Notes: generated from the sequence alone by a model not told the origin. Positions 8,820-18,153 are shown, counted from the stretch's first letter. The stretch: 64,000 bases of DNA from Devosia chinhatensis (GCF_000969445.1 NZ_JZEY01000061.1:372001-436000); one strand, 5' to 3'. A program made the numbers and translations.

Positions 8820-9742
8820 CAGCGGTACCTCACCTTGGGATCGAGCCAGGCATAGGCGAGATCGACGAGCAGATTGAGAACGAGAATGAGCGCCATGTAG
8901 AGCACCACCGTGCCCAGAACGAGACCGTAATCCCGGTTGAGCGCGGCGTTGATGAAGTACTTGCCGATACCGGGAAGGCCGAAGATCTGTTCAACGATCA
9001 GCGATCCGGTGAGCAGGTATGACAGGCCCGGCCCGAGATAGGACACGACGGGGATGAGCGCCGGCTTGATGGCATGCCGGGCCAGGACCAGCCGCTGGCC
9101 AAGGCCTTTGGCCCGTGCCGTGCGCACGTAATTGCTGCCCAGAACTTCGATCATCGAGCCGCGCATCAGGCGCGAGATGCGCGCCGCATGCGGCCAGGCC
9201 AGAACCGTGATCGGCAGGATGAGATGAGCGATCGAGCCGGCTCGCCAGCCACCGGCCGGCAACCATTTGAGATAGACGCCGAACACCAGCTGCAACAGGC
9301 TGCCCATGAGGAAGTTCGGCACGATAACGCCGATCATCACCACGAGGACGAGCACATAATCGGGCCACTTGTTCTGCGTCACGGCCGCCACCATGCCGGC
9401 CAAAAGGCCAATGGCAGTGGCAATAACGAAGGCGGTAAGCCCCAGCATGATCGAAAAGGGCAGGCCCAGCGCCAGCAATTGCGACACGGTGAAGTCCTGC
9501 ACCACCATGGACGGGCCCAGATCGCCCTGAAGCAACCGCCCCAGATACAGGAAATATTGCACGATCAGAGGCTGATCGAGGTCATAGGCTGCCCGCAGAT
9601 TGCGCAGGATATTGGCCGGCAAGGCGCGTTCGGCGTCGAACGGGCCGCCGGGGGCAAGCCGGAGAATGAAGAAACACGCCGTAACGGCGATCAGGGCGAC
9701 CGGGATGGCTGAAAGCACCCGTCGCAACGCATATGCGAGCAT
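8819..9742 (-). CDS. oppB: Oligopeptide ABC transporter permease OppB/DppB
   Basis: A 307-residue permease beginning MLAYALRRVLSAIPVALIAV, the standard N-terminal helix of OppB/DppB, followed by the periplasmic ILRLAPGGPFDAERALP segment. The BPD_transp_1 core includes the coupling-loop residues NYVRTARAKGLGQRLVLARH. It pairs with OppC. The gene is 118 bases downstream of oppA, and the gap contains a terminator-like hairpin, so its expression is probably lower than that of oppA. Confidence 0.92.
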   Translation of the reverse strand: MLAYALRRVLSAIPVALIAVTACFFILRLAPGGPFDAERALPANILRNLRAAYDLDQPLIVQYFLYLGRLLQGDLGPSMVVQDFTVSQLLALGLPFSIMLGLTAFVIATAIGLLAGMVAAVTQNKWPDYVLVLVVMIGVIVPNFLMGSLLQLVFGVYLKWLPAGGWRAGSIAHLILPITVLAWPHAARISRLMRGSMIEVLGSNYVRTARAKGLGQRLVLARHAIKPALIPVVSYLGPGLSYLLTGSLIVEQIFGLPGIGKYFINAALNRDYGLVLGTVVLYMALILVLNLLVDLAYAWLDPKVRYR

Positions 9743-9810
9743 TTTGGCGTTCCTCGTCCGCAGAACCGGCGCGGGCTCAAAGGGGCCTCTGGCGCTCGGG
9801 CAGAACGGAA

Positions 9811-9850
9811 AAAATCAAAAGAGGGACCGCCGCCGGTGGGCGGCGATCCC
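9811..9850 (-). terminator. Terminator-like hairpin between oppA and oppB
   Basis: Inverted repeat 9823-9834 / 9839-9850 forms a 12-position stem with one mismatch and a GGTG loop. On the minus strand it is followed by TCTTTTGATTTTTTCC. It sits inside the opp operon after the binding-protein gene, the usual place for a partial terminator or mRNA-stabilising hairpin that gives an excess of the substrate-binding protein. Confidence 0.75.
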
Positions 9851-9860
9851 GGGGATCACG

Positions 9861-11477
9861 TTACTCGGACTTGGAGAGATAACGGGTCAGGTGACGGTCG
9901 ACCGGATTGTCCTCGAAGCCGGAAATCCGGGGCGAAACCACCCACTTGGAAACGTAGTAGTAGATCGGCAGCACGCCGAACTCATCCATGGCGATCTTTT
10001 CGGCCTGGGCCAGCAGCTCGCCGCGGGCTTCCAGATCCAGTTCGCTCATGGCCTGGGTCAGCAGGTCGTCGTATTCCGCATTGGAATAGCGGCCATAATT
10101 GTTGCCCCATGCCACGGTGCCGCCGGCCTGTTCGGTGCCGGACTTGAGCAGGTCAAGCATATTGGACGCATCGTTATAGTCCATCAGCCAGCCGGCGCGG
10201 CCGATCTGGAAGTCACCTTCCTGCAGGGCATCGTAATGGGGACCCACTTCGGCGTTGAACAGCTCGACGCGGACATGGATCGGCTCCCACATGGAGGCGA
10301 TCGCCACGGCGATACGGCGGTGGTTTTCGTTGGTGTTATAGCGCAGCTGCAGGCTGAGCGGATTGTCCGCAGAATAGCCCGCTGCTTCCATCAGCGCAGT
10401 GGCTTCCTCGACGCGTGCGCCGTAGTCCTCGCTGGCCCATTCGGGCATGTAGGCTTCGGAAGGAAAGTTTGCAGTGCCCGGCGGGACCCAGCCATAGGCC
10501 GGCAGTTCGCCGGTGCCCAGCACGTCCGGACCGATCACTTCGCGGTTGATCGCGATCGAGAGCGCCTTGCGGACATTGACGTCCTGAAGTTCAGGCAGCG
10601 ACTGGTTCATCACGTAGTAATAGACGCCCAGGAACGGGGCCACGTGGGCTTCGCCTGGATACTGGTCCTGCAGCAGCTGATACTGGTCGGCAGGGAAGCT
10701 CGACAGGATATCGAATTCACCCGCACGGTAGCGGTTGAGCGCGGCATTGTCGTCTTCGGTGATGTGGTAGACCACTTCATCGATCGCGACATTGGCGGCG
10801 TCGTAATAGCTTTCGTTCTTTTCAGAACGGATGAACGAGCCGGGGACCCACTCGACCGGAATATAAGGGCCATTGGCGACGAGATTGCCGACCTGGCTCC
10901 ACTCTTCACCAACCTCCTCCACGACATGGGACGGAACCGGATAGGCGGTATAATGGGTCAGCGCCGCCAGCAGATACGGCGTAGGCGCATTGAGAGTGAT
11001 CTCGACGGTCTTGTCGTCGAGCGCCTTGACGCCGAGCTCGTCGAAATCGGTGATTTCGCTCGAGTTGATGGCTTCGGCGTTGAGGATGAAATGGTTGAGG
11101 TAGGCATAGCTCGAAGCTGTTGCCGGGTCCTGCAGGCGCTGCGCGCCGAGCACGAAATCCTGTGCAGTGACGGGCGTCCCATCGGACCACACGGCATCGT
11201 CGCGCAGGGTGAAAGTATAGACGAGGCCGTCTTCGGAAACCTCGTAGGAGGCAGCTTGGCCCAGGATCGGCTCACCAGCCGCGTCAAGCGTCATCAGGCC
11301 TTCGATGTAGTCGCTGATCGGGCGATCTTCCCAATTGCCCGATGCCTTGTGCGGGTCAAGGGTACGCGGATCGCCACCATTATGCAGCTGCAGCGTCACG
11401 GCAGAGGCCGCCGTGCTCATCATCAGGGCAAATACGCCCGCGGCCGTTACCGCCTTAAAGGTTGTGGTGAGCTTCAT
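9861..11477 (-). CDS. oppA: Periplasmic oligopeptide-binding protein OppA
   Basis: A 538-residue SBP family 5 protein. The signal peptide is MKLTTTFKAVTAAGVFALMM ending near TAASA. The mature protein has the family start LQLHNGGDPRTLDPHKASGN, the SDYIEGLMTLDAAGEPILGQ block, the DDAVWSDGTPVTAQDFV motif and a C-terminal lobe ending in YYYVSKWVVSPRISGFEDNP. It captures peptides in the periplasm for OppBCDF. The ATG is preceded by AAGGAGATGGGACGATA, a strong ribosome site. First gene of the operon; its promoter must lie in the 297 bases between 11478 and 11774, where I see no clear -35/-10 pair. Confidence 0.93.
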   Translation of the reverse strand: MKLTTTFKAVTAAGVFALMMSTAASAVTLQLHNGGDPRTLDPHKASGNWEDRPISDYIEGLMTLDAAGEPILGQAASYEVSEDGLVYTFTLRDDAVWSDGTPVTAQDFVLGAQRLQDPATASSYAYLNHFILNAEAINSSEITDFDELGVKALDDKTVEITLNAPTPYLLAALTHYTAYPVPSHVVEEVGEEWSQVGNLVANGPYIPVEWVPGSFIRSEKNESYYDAANVAIDEVVYHITEDDNAALNRYRAGEFDILSSFPADQYQLLQDQYPGEAHVAPFLGVYYYVMNQSLPELQDVNVRKALSIAINREVIGPDVLGTGELPAYGWVPPGTANFPSEAYMPEWASEDYGARVEEATALMEAAGYSADNPLSLQLRYNTNENHRRIAVAIASMWEPIHVRVELFNAEVGPHYDALQEGDFQIGRAGWLMDYNDASNMLDLLKSGTEQAGGTVAWGNNYGRYSNAEYDDLLTQAMSELDLEARGELLAQAEKIAMDEFGVLPIYYYVSKWVVSPRISGFEDNPVDRHLTRYLSKSE

Positions 11478-11774
11478 TATCGTCCCATCTCCTTGTGGAA
11501 TTCCTTGAATATTTTATGTCGCCGCGCATTCCTGGGCGCGGGCAAAATCGGTGAAGAGCCAGTACTGGCCCCTTGCGACGGGCTGGACGGTATCCCGCAT
11601 TTCCGTCCACTGACAAGCAAAAGATTGACCTAAGCGTCAGCCTCGCGCCGATTGTGAACACGTCTTGTGCATCGTTTGCTAACGCACAGCTTTGCGGCAA
11701 TTGCGTATTTTAGGCAAAATCATGCCCTCACTGTCCTTTGATAAGGCCGGGGAAAATGCAGGTTGAGCCGATTG

Positions 11775-11936
11775 TTAAAGCGTCAGGCCGCCGCTGTGCT
11801 GGACGAGATAGATGACCAGCGCGACAGCGAGCAGAACGGCAAAGGGCAACCAGGCCGGCAGCGGGCCGCGCGGTTTCTTCACCGGCGGCTCGGGCTGCTT
11901 TTCGGGCCGCCGGAATTTCAGGACATTGTCGCTCAT
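11775..11936 (-). CDS. Small single-pass membrane protein
   Basis: A 53-residue protein with a basic, proline-rich cytoplasmic segment (KFRRPEKQPEPPVKKPRGP) and one C-terminal membrane helix (LPFAVLLAVALVIYLVQH). The start overlaps the fadI stop by four bases (ATGA), so it is translated from the fad operon. No known family is recognised. The coupling suggests a conserved companion of the beta-oxidation genes, perhaps a membrane tether, but that is a guess. It could also be an unrelated passenger. Confidence 0.65.
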   Translation of the reverse strand: MSDNVLKFRRPEKQPEPPVKKPRGPLPAWLPFAVLLAVALVIYLVQHSGGLTL

Positions 11937-13219
11937 GCCGCGCTTTCCACCAGAGCGGCGACACCCATGCCACCGGCCGTGCAAACCGAGATCAGGGCGC
12001 GTTTGCCCGTTTGCCCGGCCAGGAGCTTGGCGGTGAGGCCAAGAATGCGCGCGCCTGTCGCGGCAAAAGGATGCCCATAGGCAAGGCTTGAGCCCTTGAC
12101 GTTGATCTTGGCGGGGTCGATGTCACCCAATACCGTGTCGCGTCCCAGCACATCGCGGCAATAAGTCGGGTCCTTCCACGCCTTGAGCGTACACAGCACC
12201 TGGGCCGCAAAGGCCTCATGAAGCTCAAAATAGTCGATGTCGTCAAAGCCCAGGCCCGCCCGGGAAAGCATTTCGGATACAGCGATTGTCGGCGCCATCA
12301 GCAGGCCTTCGCCGTGGGCGAAATCATTTCCCGCAACGCGACCCGTGGTGAGATAGGCCAGAATGGGCAGGCCGCGGGCCCGCGCCCATTCTTCGGAAGC
12401 CAAGAGCACTGCGGCAGCGCCATCGGTCAGCGGGGTGGAATTACCCGCCGTCAACGTGCCATTGCCACTCTTCTTGTCAAAGGCAGGTTTCAGGGTCGCC
12501 ATCTTGTCGAGATTGGCGTCGGCGCGCACATTATTGTCGCGCACGAGGCCAGCACATTGCACCAGCAGATCGTCGTGAAAGCCCTCTTCATAGGCTTTGG
12601 CGGCATTGCGATGGCTGGCTACCGCCAGTGCATCCTGCTCCTGCCGGGAAATGCGCCATTCCTGTGCCATCAATTCGCAATGCTGACCCATGGACAAGCC
12701 CGTGCGCGGCTCGTTGACAGACGGCGCGACCGGCGTCAGCTCACCAAAGGAAAAGCCTTTGGTAAAGGCCTTGGCCTTTTGCCCGGTGGTCTTGGCCGCA
12801 TTGGCGGCCAGAAGCCTGTGCTGGAACTTGGAGCCGAAGACGATGGGGCTGTCCGATACTGTATCGGAGCCCGCAGCGATGCCGCTTTCGATCTGTCCGG
12901 AGGCAATCTTGCCCGCCAGCACAAGCGCGGCTTGCAGGCTCGTGCCGCAAGCGATCTGCATGGTCGTGCCTGGCGTGCGCGGGTCAAGCCCGGCATCGAG
13001 CAGCGCCTCGCGGGCTATGTTGAAGTCGCGCGAATGGTTGATTACGGCGCCCGCAATCACTTCGTCGACCTTTTGGCCCTTGAGACCATACTTGTCCGCC
13101 AATCCCGCAATAGTGGCGCCCAGCATGGAGAGATTGGTTTCATCCGTATAGGCGGTGCCGCCGCGGGCGAAGGGAATACGAGCCGAGCCGACAATGGCGA
13201 CGCGCTTGAGTTCGGTCAT
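11933..13219 (-). CDS. fadI: Acetyl-CoA acyltransferase (3-ketoacyl-CoA thiolase)
   Basis: A 428-residue thiolase that cleaves 3-ketoacyl-CoA with CoA to give acetyl-CoA and a shortened acyl-CoA. The nucleophilic cysteine is near residue 91 (MQIACGTSLQAA). Other active-site segments are FELHEAFAAQ, GHPFAATGAR and the second cysteine in CTAGGMGVA. Its length and sequence fit the FadI branch of long-chain thiolases rather than the roughly 390-residue biosynthetic enzymes. It begins 15 bases after fadJ with a strong site (GAGGAGATAAGCAAA before ATG). It works with FadJ as the two halves of the trifunctional complex. Confidence 0.93.
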   Translation of the reverse strand: MTELKRVAIVGSARIPFARGGTAYTDETNLSMLGATIAGLADKYGLKGQKVDEVIAGAVINHSRDFNIAREALLDAGLDPRTPGTTMQIACGTSLQAALVLAGKIASGQIESGIAAGSDTVSDSPIVFGSKFQHRLLAANAAKTTGQKAKAFTKGFSFGELTPVAPSVNEPRTGLSMGQHCELMAQEWRISRQEQDALAVASHRNAAKAYEEGFHDDLLVQCAGLVRDNNVRADANLDKMATLKPAFDKKSGNGTLTAGNSTPLTDGAAAVLLASEEWARARGLPILAYLTTGRVAGNDFAHGEGLLMAPTIAVSEMLSRAGLGFDDIDYFELHEAFAAQVLCTLKAWKDPTYCRDVLGRDTVLGDIDPAKINVKGSSLAYGHPFAATGARILGLTAKLLAGQTGKRALISVCTAGGMGVAALVESAA

Positions 13220-13234
13220 TTTGCTTATCTCCTC

Positions 13235-15196
13235 TTACGCGCGGCCATCGGCGCGGGCCTTCATCGGACCGCCCAGGAACGGGGCAAATCCGGTGCCCAT
13301 TATGACGCCGATATCGGCCATCTCGGGAGACGACACCACGCCTTCGGAAACGACGATCTCCGTCATGTCGACCAGCGGCCGCACCAATTCCCGGCCCAAC
13401 CCGGCCAGATCGGCATGAGCAGGTGCCTCGCCTTTGATGGCCTTGCCTTTCTCCCACTTGTAGAAACCTTCGCCGGTCTTGCGGCCGAGCTTGCCTTCGG
13501 CAATCAGTTGGGCAAAGCGGCTGTTTTCGGGAACGGCATGGCCCAGTTCCGTCGCCACGGACTTACCCACGTCGAGCCCGACTGTGTCCATCAGCTCGAT
13601 GGGGCCCATCGGCATGCCGAAAGCCACCGCAGCCGCATCCAGCAATTCCTTGCTTTCGCCACGCTCGACCCGCTCCACTGCGCCCAGCATATAGGGCATG
13701 AGCACACGATTGACGAGAAAGCCGGGCGCCGACTTGACCACGACCGGTGATTTGCCAATGGCCTGGGCAAAGCTGGCGCCCTTGCCGATGGCCTCGTCGG
13801 AATTGAACCGGGAGCGAATGACTTCCACCAGCGGCAGTTGCGCAACCGGATTGAAGAAATGCAAACCGATCAGGCGTGCAGGATCCTGCAATGCCTCCGC
13901 GATCCGCTCGAGTTCGATCGAGGACGTGTTGGTGGCCAGGATTGCACCGGGCTTGAGCTGGCCTTCCACCCCCTTGAAAATGGATTGCTTGACCTCGAGT
14001 TTTTCCACCACCGCCTCGATGATGACATCGGCACGGCTGGCACCCTTGCCCTGCGGATCGGCGGTGAGCCGCAGCATGGCGGCATCGACCTCGCGCTTTT
14101 TCTTGTAGCGCTTCTGGAACAGCTTCTTGGCGCGGTCGAGCGCGGGCTGGATTCGTGCCATGTCGAGGTCCTGAAGGGTCACGATCATGCCGCGATAGGC
14201 GCACCACGCCGCAATATCGCCCCCCATCACGCCCGCCCCGATGACATGGACGCGCGAGAACTTCGCCCCCTTGAGCCCCTGCTTCTTGAGGCTCTCGGAC
14301 AAGAAGAAGACGCGCCGCAGATTGGTGGCGGTCAGCGATCCCATCAGCGGCACAAAGGCGTCGATCTCATGCCGGATCATGGCCTGCCAGTCATGGCCAT
14401 GCTGCTCGAACAATTCGATGAGCGCATAGGGCGCCGGATAATTGACGCGATTGGCTTTCTTGCCCACTTCGGCGCGCATTTTGTTGGCGAGGTAGTCGCG
14501 TAGCAATGGCCAGGCCATGGCGCGCTTGGCGAGGGACGCCGGCTGGGACTTGCGGCGCTGCAACACGGCCTTGCGACCCTCCCAGCGCAGCATGTCGCGA
14601 TGGCGCACCAGTTTGTCGACGAGGTTGAGGCCCCGCGCCGCGCCGGCCCGCAGCATCTTGCCGGTCAGCATGATCTGCATGGCATCGACCGGGCCGGCCT
14701 GCCGGACCGAGCGTCCCGTGCCGCCGAAGCCGGGGAAGATCCCCAGATTGACCTCGGGGAACCCGATGCGGGTCTTTTCGTCATTGACCGCGATCCGGTA
14801 ATGGCACGCCAGCGCAAGCTCCAGTCCACCGCCGAGGCAAAACCCGTGAATGCCGGCAACAACCGGAATTTTGAGCTCTTCGATGCGGGCAAACAATGCA
14901 TGCGTACGCTTCAGCGCCTCGGGCAGGACGGAAAAATCGCTCATCGCGTCGAACTCACTGACATCGGCACCGGCGATGAAGCCGGATTCCTTGCCCGAGA
15001 GCAGCACGACGCCGACCAATTGGTCCGAACTGGCCAGGTCCTCGAACCGTGCCACCAGCGTTTCGAGCTCCATGATCGCTTCACGGCTGAGTACGTTCAC
15101 CGATCCTTCGGGCGAGTGAATGGTCAGCCAGCCGATCTTTTCGAGATCGGTGTGAAAGCTCCAGTGTTTCGTCTCGGTTGCCTGTGGGGCGATCAT
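13235..15196 (-). CDS. fadJ: Enoyl-CoA hydratase / 3-hydroxyacyl-CoA dehydrogenase
   Basis: A bifunctional 653-residue beta-oxidation enzyme. The N-terminal crotonase domain has the oxyanion and catalytic segments GFCLGGGLELALACHYR and FPEVNLGIFPGFGG, keeping both conserved glutamates. The central NAD-binding domain begins VHVIGAGVMGGDIAAWCAY and has the catalytic-histidine motif GLHFFNPV, followed by dehydrogenase C-terminal domains. The ATG at 15196 follows GAGGAAAAACC. The protein ends at GFAPFLGGPMKARADGRA, about 50 residues or more earlier than E. coli FadB/FadJ, so the last helix of the second C-terminal domain appears shortened. fadI follows 15 bases later. Confidence 0.93.
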   Translation of the reverse strand: MIAPQATETKHWSFHTDLEKIGWLTIHSPEGSVNVLSREAIMELETLVARFEDLASSDQLVGVVLLSGKESGFIAGADVSEFDAMSDFSVLPEALKRTHALFARIEELKIPVVAGIHGFCLGGGLELALACHYRIAVNDEKTRIGFPEVNLGIFPGFGGTGRSVRQAGPVDAMQIMLTGKMLRAGAARGLNLVDKLVRHRDMLRWEGRKAVLQRRKSQPASLAKRAMAWPLLRDYLANKMRAEVGKKANRVNYPAPYALIELFEQHGHDWQAMIRHEIDAFVPLMGSLTATNLRRVFFLSESLKKQGLKGAKFSRVHVIGAGVMGGDIAAWCAYRGMIVTLQDLDMARIQPALDRAKKLFQKRYKKKREVDAAMLRLTADPQGKGASRADVIIEAVVEKLEVKQSIFKGVEGQLKPGAILATNTSSIELERIAEALQDPARLIGLHFFNPVAQLPLVEVIRSRFNSDEAIGKGASFAQAIGKSPVVVKSAPGFLVNRVLMPYMLGAVERVERGESKELLDAAAVAFGMPMGPIELMDTVGLDVGKSVATELGHAVPENSRFAQLIAEGKLGRKTGEGFYKWEKGKAIKGEAPAHADLAGLGRELVRPLVDMTEIVVSEGVVSSPEMADIGVIMGTGFAPFLGGPMKARADGRA

Positions 15197-15247
15197 GGTT
15201 TTTCCTCGATGCGGATCTTCGTCCGTCGCGGTGAACACTTATCCACC

Positions 15248-15280
15248 GCCGGGTCATTCCCGCGACAACGGGAACCCCTG
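15248..15280. repeat. REP-like palindrome, copy 1
   Basis: CGGGTCATTCCCGCG followed by ACAACGGGAACCCCTG forms an imperfect hairpin. The same unit (GGGTCATTCCCGCG, a short loop, CGGGAAtCCCTG) recurs at 52775 between gltB and gltD. It lies in the 143-base gap between fadE and fadJ. Confidence 0.65.
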
Positions 15281-15339
15281 TTTACATTCTGGCGGAGAAT
15301 TCAGCTTTCGCCGGAATACCTCCGCGTTCGTGCCTGCCC

Positions 15340-17802
15340 CTACTCGGCAGCCTGCTGCGTCGTCGGCTTGAGCACATCCATCTCGAAATCATCGACATGC
15401 ACGGCCCGATTGGTGGCCTCGTCGGCGGCCCGCATGATTCCCGCCTCGTTGTCGTTAAGGACACCGGCCGCCACGGCATCGGCAACCGCATCCCGATCCA
15501 GCCGGCGTTCGAACACGCCCTTGCGCGCCGCCTTGGTAAAGCGGGACTCGATCTCCTCGGCTTCGGTCACCTTGATAAACGCATCTTCCAGAACGCCCGT
15601 AACGTCATTGGGGTCCATGGACACGAAGATGCCCGTCGTCAGGCGGTCGCGGAAGGCGCCCGGACGCAGGATGGACCGCACGAAACGATAATTAACCCGG
15701 TCGCTGGCGCGCTTGGCGTGCCGGCCGAGCGGAAAGCACAGGAAGCGCATGGCATTGGCGAAGACCGGATTGGGGAAATTGGCGAACACCTCCCCGAAGA
15801 TGCGTTCGATATTGGCGACGCGGTCCTCCATGATGGCATCGACCAGATCGCGATCGTCACCGATGCGCCCCTCTTCGTCGAAACGCTTGAGCGTGGCCGA
15901 CATCAGATAGAGTTCACCCAGAAGGTCCGCCATGCGGCCGGACAGCTTCTGCTTGCGCTTGAGAGCACCACCAAGGACGACAGTCGTCCAGTCGGCAACC
16001 AGCGCGAAATCCTGGGCATAGCGATGCAGCCGACGATACCAGCGCGCCATCGGCCCTTCATTGGGCGAGGAGGCAAAGGCGCCATTGCTCATGCCGTGCA
16101 GAAAGCTCGCAACGATATTGCGCAGCATGAACTTGGTATGCCCGCCAAAGGCGGAATCGAAAGCATCGATACCTGCACGCTTGTCCTTGTTCTGCGCTGC
16201 CTGCACTTCGCGCAGCAGATAGGGATGCGCCCGCAACACGCCCTGGGCGAAGGTCATGAGCGTGCGGGTGAGGATATTGGCCCCCTCCACGGTGATGGCC
16301 ACCGGCAGCGCCTGATAGGCGCCGAACAGATAATTGCCCGGTCCGTCCTGGATGGCACGACCACCCTGGATGTCGAACGCGTCATCCATGCTGTCGCGCA
16401 TCGCTTCGGTCGTGGTGTATTTGAGCAGGCCCGCAATCACGGCCGGGCGCTGGCCCTCGTCCACCATCGAGGCCGTCAGGCGGCGGGCCGCCTCATACAT
16501 ATAGGCGCGCTTGACCATCTCTCCGAGCGGTTCGGCCACGCCTTCCATGAGGCCCACGGGAATGCCGAACTGTCGACGCACCCGCGCATAGGCCGACGTC
16601 GCCCGCAAGGTCGCTTTTATCGAGGTCGTGCCGATGGCCGGTAGGGAAATGGCACGCCCTGTTGACAGGCATTCCATCAGCATCCGCCATCCCTGGCCGG
16701 CATATTGGGTGCCGCCGATGAGAAAATCCATGGGAATGAACATGTCTGTGCCGCGCACCGGGCCGTTCATGAACGCCTGGCGAGCCGGGAAATGCCGGCG
16801 GCCGATATCGAGCCCCGGATGATCGTGCGGGATCAGCGCCAAGGTGATGCCGATATTGTCACCGCGCCCCAGGTGATTGTCGGGATCCTTGAGGATAAAG
16901 GCGAGACCGACCAGCGTGGCGATGGGCGCAAGGGTAATGTAGCGCTTGTCGAAGCTGAGACGAACGCCAAGCACTTCCCTGCCCTCATGCATGCCCTTGG
17001 TGACGATGCCGATATCGCGCATCCCACCCGCATCGGACCCCGAATGCACGCCCGTCAGCGCGAAACAGGGGACGTCCTCGCCCTTGGCCAGCCGGTGGAG
17101 ATACTTTTCCTTCTGTTCCGGCAAGCCATACTTTTCCAGCAATTCGCCGGGCCCAAGAGAATTGGGCACCATGACCGTGATGCCCGCGGCAACCGAGCGG
17201 CTGGCAATCTTGGAAACGATCATCGATTGCGCCTGCGCGGAAAAACCATGCCCGCCATGCTCCTTGGAGATGAGCATGCCCAGAAAGCCATTGTCCTTGA
17301 GAAACTGCCAGAGTTCAGGGCTGAGATCGGCCCGGTTGTGCCGGATGTCCCAGTCATCGATCATCTTGCAGGCGACTTCCGTCGGACCGTCCAGAAAAGC
17401 CTGTTCCTCCGCTGTCAGCGTCAGCGGACGGATGGTCGTGAGCTTGTCCCAGTCGGGGCGCCCGGAAAACAGCTCCGCATCCCACCCAACGGTCCCCGCA
17501 TCGAGCGCTTCCTGCTCGGTGCGGCTGACTTTCGGCAGGATGGAGCGCACCGCCCCGTAGATCGGCGGGACCAGCAGCGCCATGCGGATGGGCTTGACGG
17601 ACAATACCAGCAGGATCACGCCAAAGACGATCAGGAACCAGCCGAACCCGCCCAGGGCATAGACGGCGCCATCCTGGGTGAAATCGAGGCCCGAGAGCAA
17701 GCCAATCGCGGCAAAAGCTGCGCCCCATTGCCAGAGCGGGCTTTCCCGCATGGCCAGCGTTGCAAAGACAATAAGACTGATCGCAACCAGCAATAGGGTC
17801 AT
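15340..17802 (-). CDS. fadE: Acyl-CoA dehydrogenase FadE
   Basis: An 820-residue FAD enzyme that introduces the trans-2 double bond in acyl-CoA; E. coli FadE has 814 residues. The N-terminus is strongly hydrophobic (MTLLLVAISLIVFATLAMRE, then GWFLIVFGVILLVLSVKPI), as expected of this membrane-associated form. The dehydrogenase core includes CFALTGVHSGSDAGGMRDIG, RYITLAPIATLVGLAF and the FDIQGGRAIQDGPGNYLF segment. A long C-terminal DUF1974-type region follows. The ATG at 17802 is preceded by GAGGAGG; a longer frame start at 17859 lacks this. It heads the minus-strand fad operon and diverges from fadD. Confidence 0.94.
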   Translation of the reverse strand: MTLLLVAISLIVFATLAMRESPLWQWGAAFAAIGLLSGLDFTQDGAVYALGGFGWFLIVFGVILLVLSVKPIRMALLVPPIYGAVRSILPKVSRTEQEALDAGTVGWDAELFSGRPDWDKLTTIRPLTLTAEEQAFLDGPTEVACKMIDDWDIRHNRADLSPELWQFLKDNGFLGMLISKEHGGHGFSAQAQSMIVSKIASRSVAAGITVMVPNSLGPGELLEKYGLPEQKEKYLHRLAKGEDVPCFALTGVHSGSDAGGMRDIGIVTKGMHEGREVLGVRLSFDKRYITLAPIATLVGLAFILKDPDNHLGRGDNIGITLALIPHDHPGLDIGRRHFPARQAFMNGPVRGTDMFIPMDFLIGGTQYAGQGWRMLMECLSTGRAISLPAIGTTSIKATLRATSAYARVRRQFGIPVGLMEGVAEPLGEMVKRAYMYEAARRLTASMVDEGQRPAVIAGLLKYTTTEAMRDSMDDAFDIQGGRAIQDGPGNYLFGAYQALPVAITVEGANILTRTLMTFAQGVLRAHPYLLREVQAAQNKDKRAGIDAFDSAFGGHTKFMLRNIVASFLHGMSNGAFASSPNEGPMARWYRRLHRYAQDFALVADWTTVVLGGALKRKQKLSGRMADLLGELYLMSATLKRFDEEGRIGDDRDLVDAIMEDRVANIERIFGEVFANFPNPVFANAMRFLCFPLGRHAKRASDRVNYRFVRSILRPGAFRDRLTTGIFVSMDPNDVTGVLEDAFIKVTEAEEIESRFTKAARKGVFERRLDRDAVADAVAAGVLNDNEAGIMRAADEATNRAVHVDDFEMDVLKPTTQQAAE

Positions 17803-17961
17803 GCCCTCATCCTCCTCGGATGGCAGGGCCCGCTCCTGAAAGGGGCCGCTGCCCACCATTTCTCAATGCTGCCGAACCCTTTGGGCTTGGCTGACATCGT
17901 CCGCACGCGCTGCGCAGCATAGCGCGGCCGCATGACATCACATAACGGCACTTTACCCAAG

Positions 17962-17977
17962 TTTACCTATACGTCAA
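17962..17977. promoter_or_regulatory. Candidate MerR-type operator 1
   Basis: TTTACCTATACGTCAA is an imperfect dyad that closely matches the second site at 18048. Both fit TTnAC-N3-An-CGTnAA. Operators of LiuR-type MerR regulators of acyl-CoA catabolism have a similar form, and such a regulator is encoded directly after fadD. Inferred site. Confidence 0.5.
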
Positions 17978-18047
17978 CTACCAGCCCTTTACGTCCATAT
18001 CGCCGGACGCACTTGTCCGCGCCAGTAGAAGCCGCAATGGCATCGAA

Positions 18048-18063
18048 TTGACGCTAACGTTAA
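18048..18063. promoter_or_regulatory. Candidate MerR-type operator 2
   Basis: TTGACGCTAACGTTAA is a dyad with 12 of 16 symmetric positions, about 106 bases before the fadD start. It resembles site 1 in half-sites and spacing. This is a likely target of the MerR regulator encoded at 19860; not tested. Confidence 0.5.
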
Positions 18064-18153
18064 CCCATGGAATAGTTTGCGGGTTCCGGCCCATCGGAAA
18101 CAACGGGAAAATCCCACGAGCTCGCAAAGGCCGAGCGCAGAGGAGGAAACGAA

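Larger units (their letters stand above)
17803..18153. promoter_or_regulatory. Divergent fadE/fadD control region
   Basis: These 351 bases separate two divergent beta-oxidation genes and hold no gene. The fadD ribosome site (GAGGAGGAAACGAA) is at the right end. Two related 16-bp dyads lie inside, each described in its own entry. No unambiguous sigma-70-type -35/-10 pair could be picked by eye. Confidence 0.6.

Noticed and set aside
9600..11633. A 677-codon plus-strand frame across oppA
   Set aside because: Antisense shadow of a complete periplasmic binding protein with a signal peptide.
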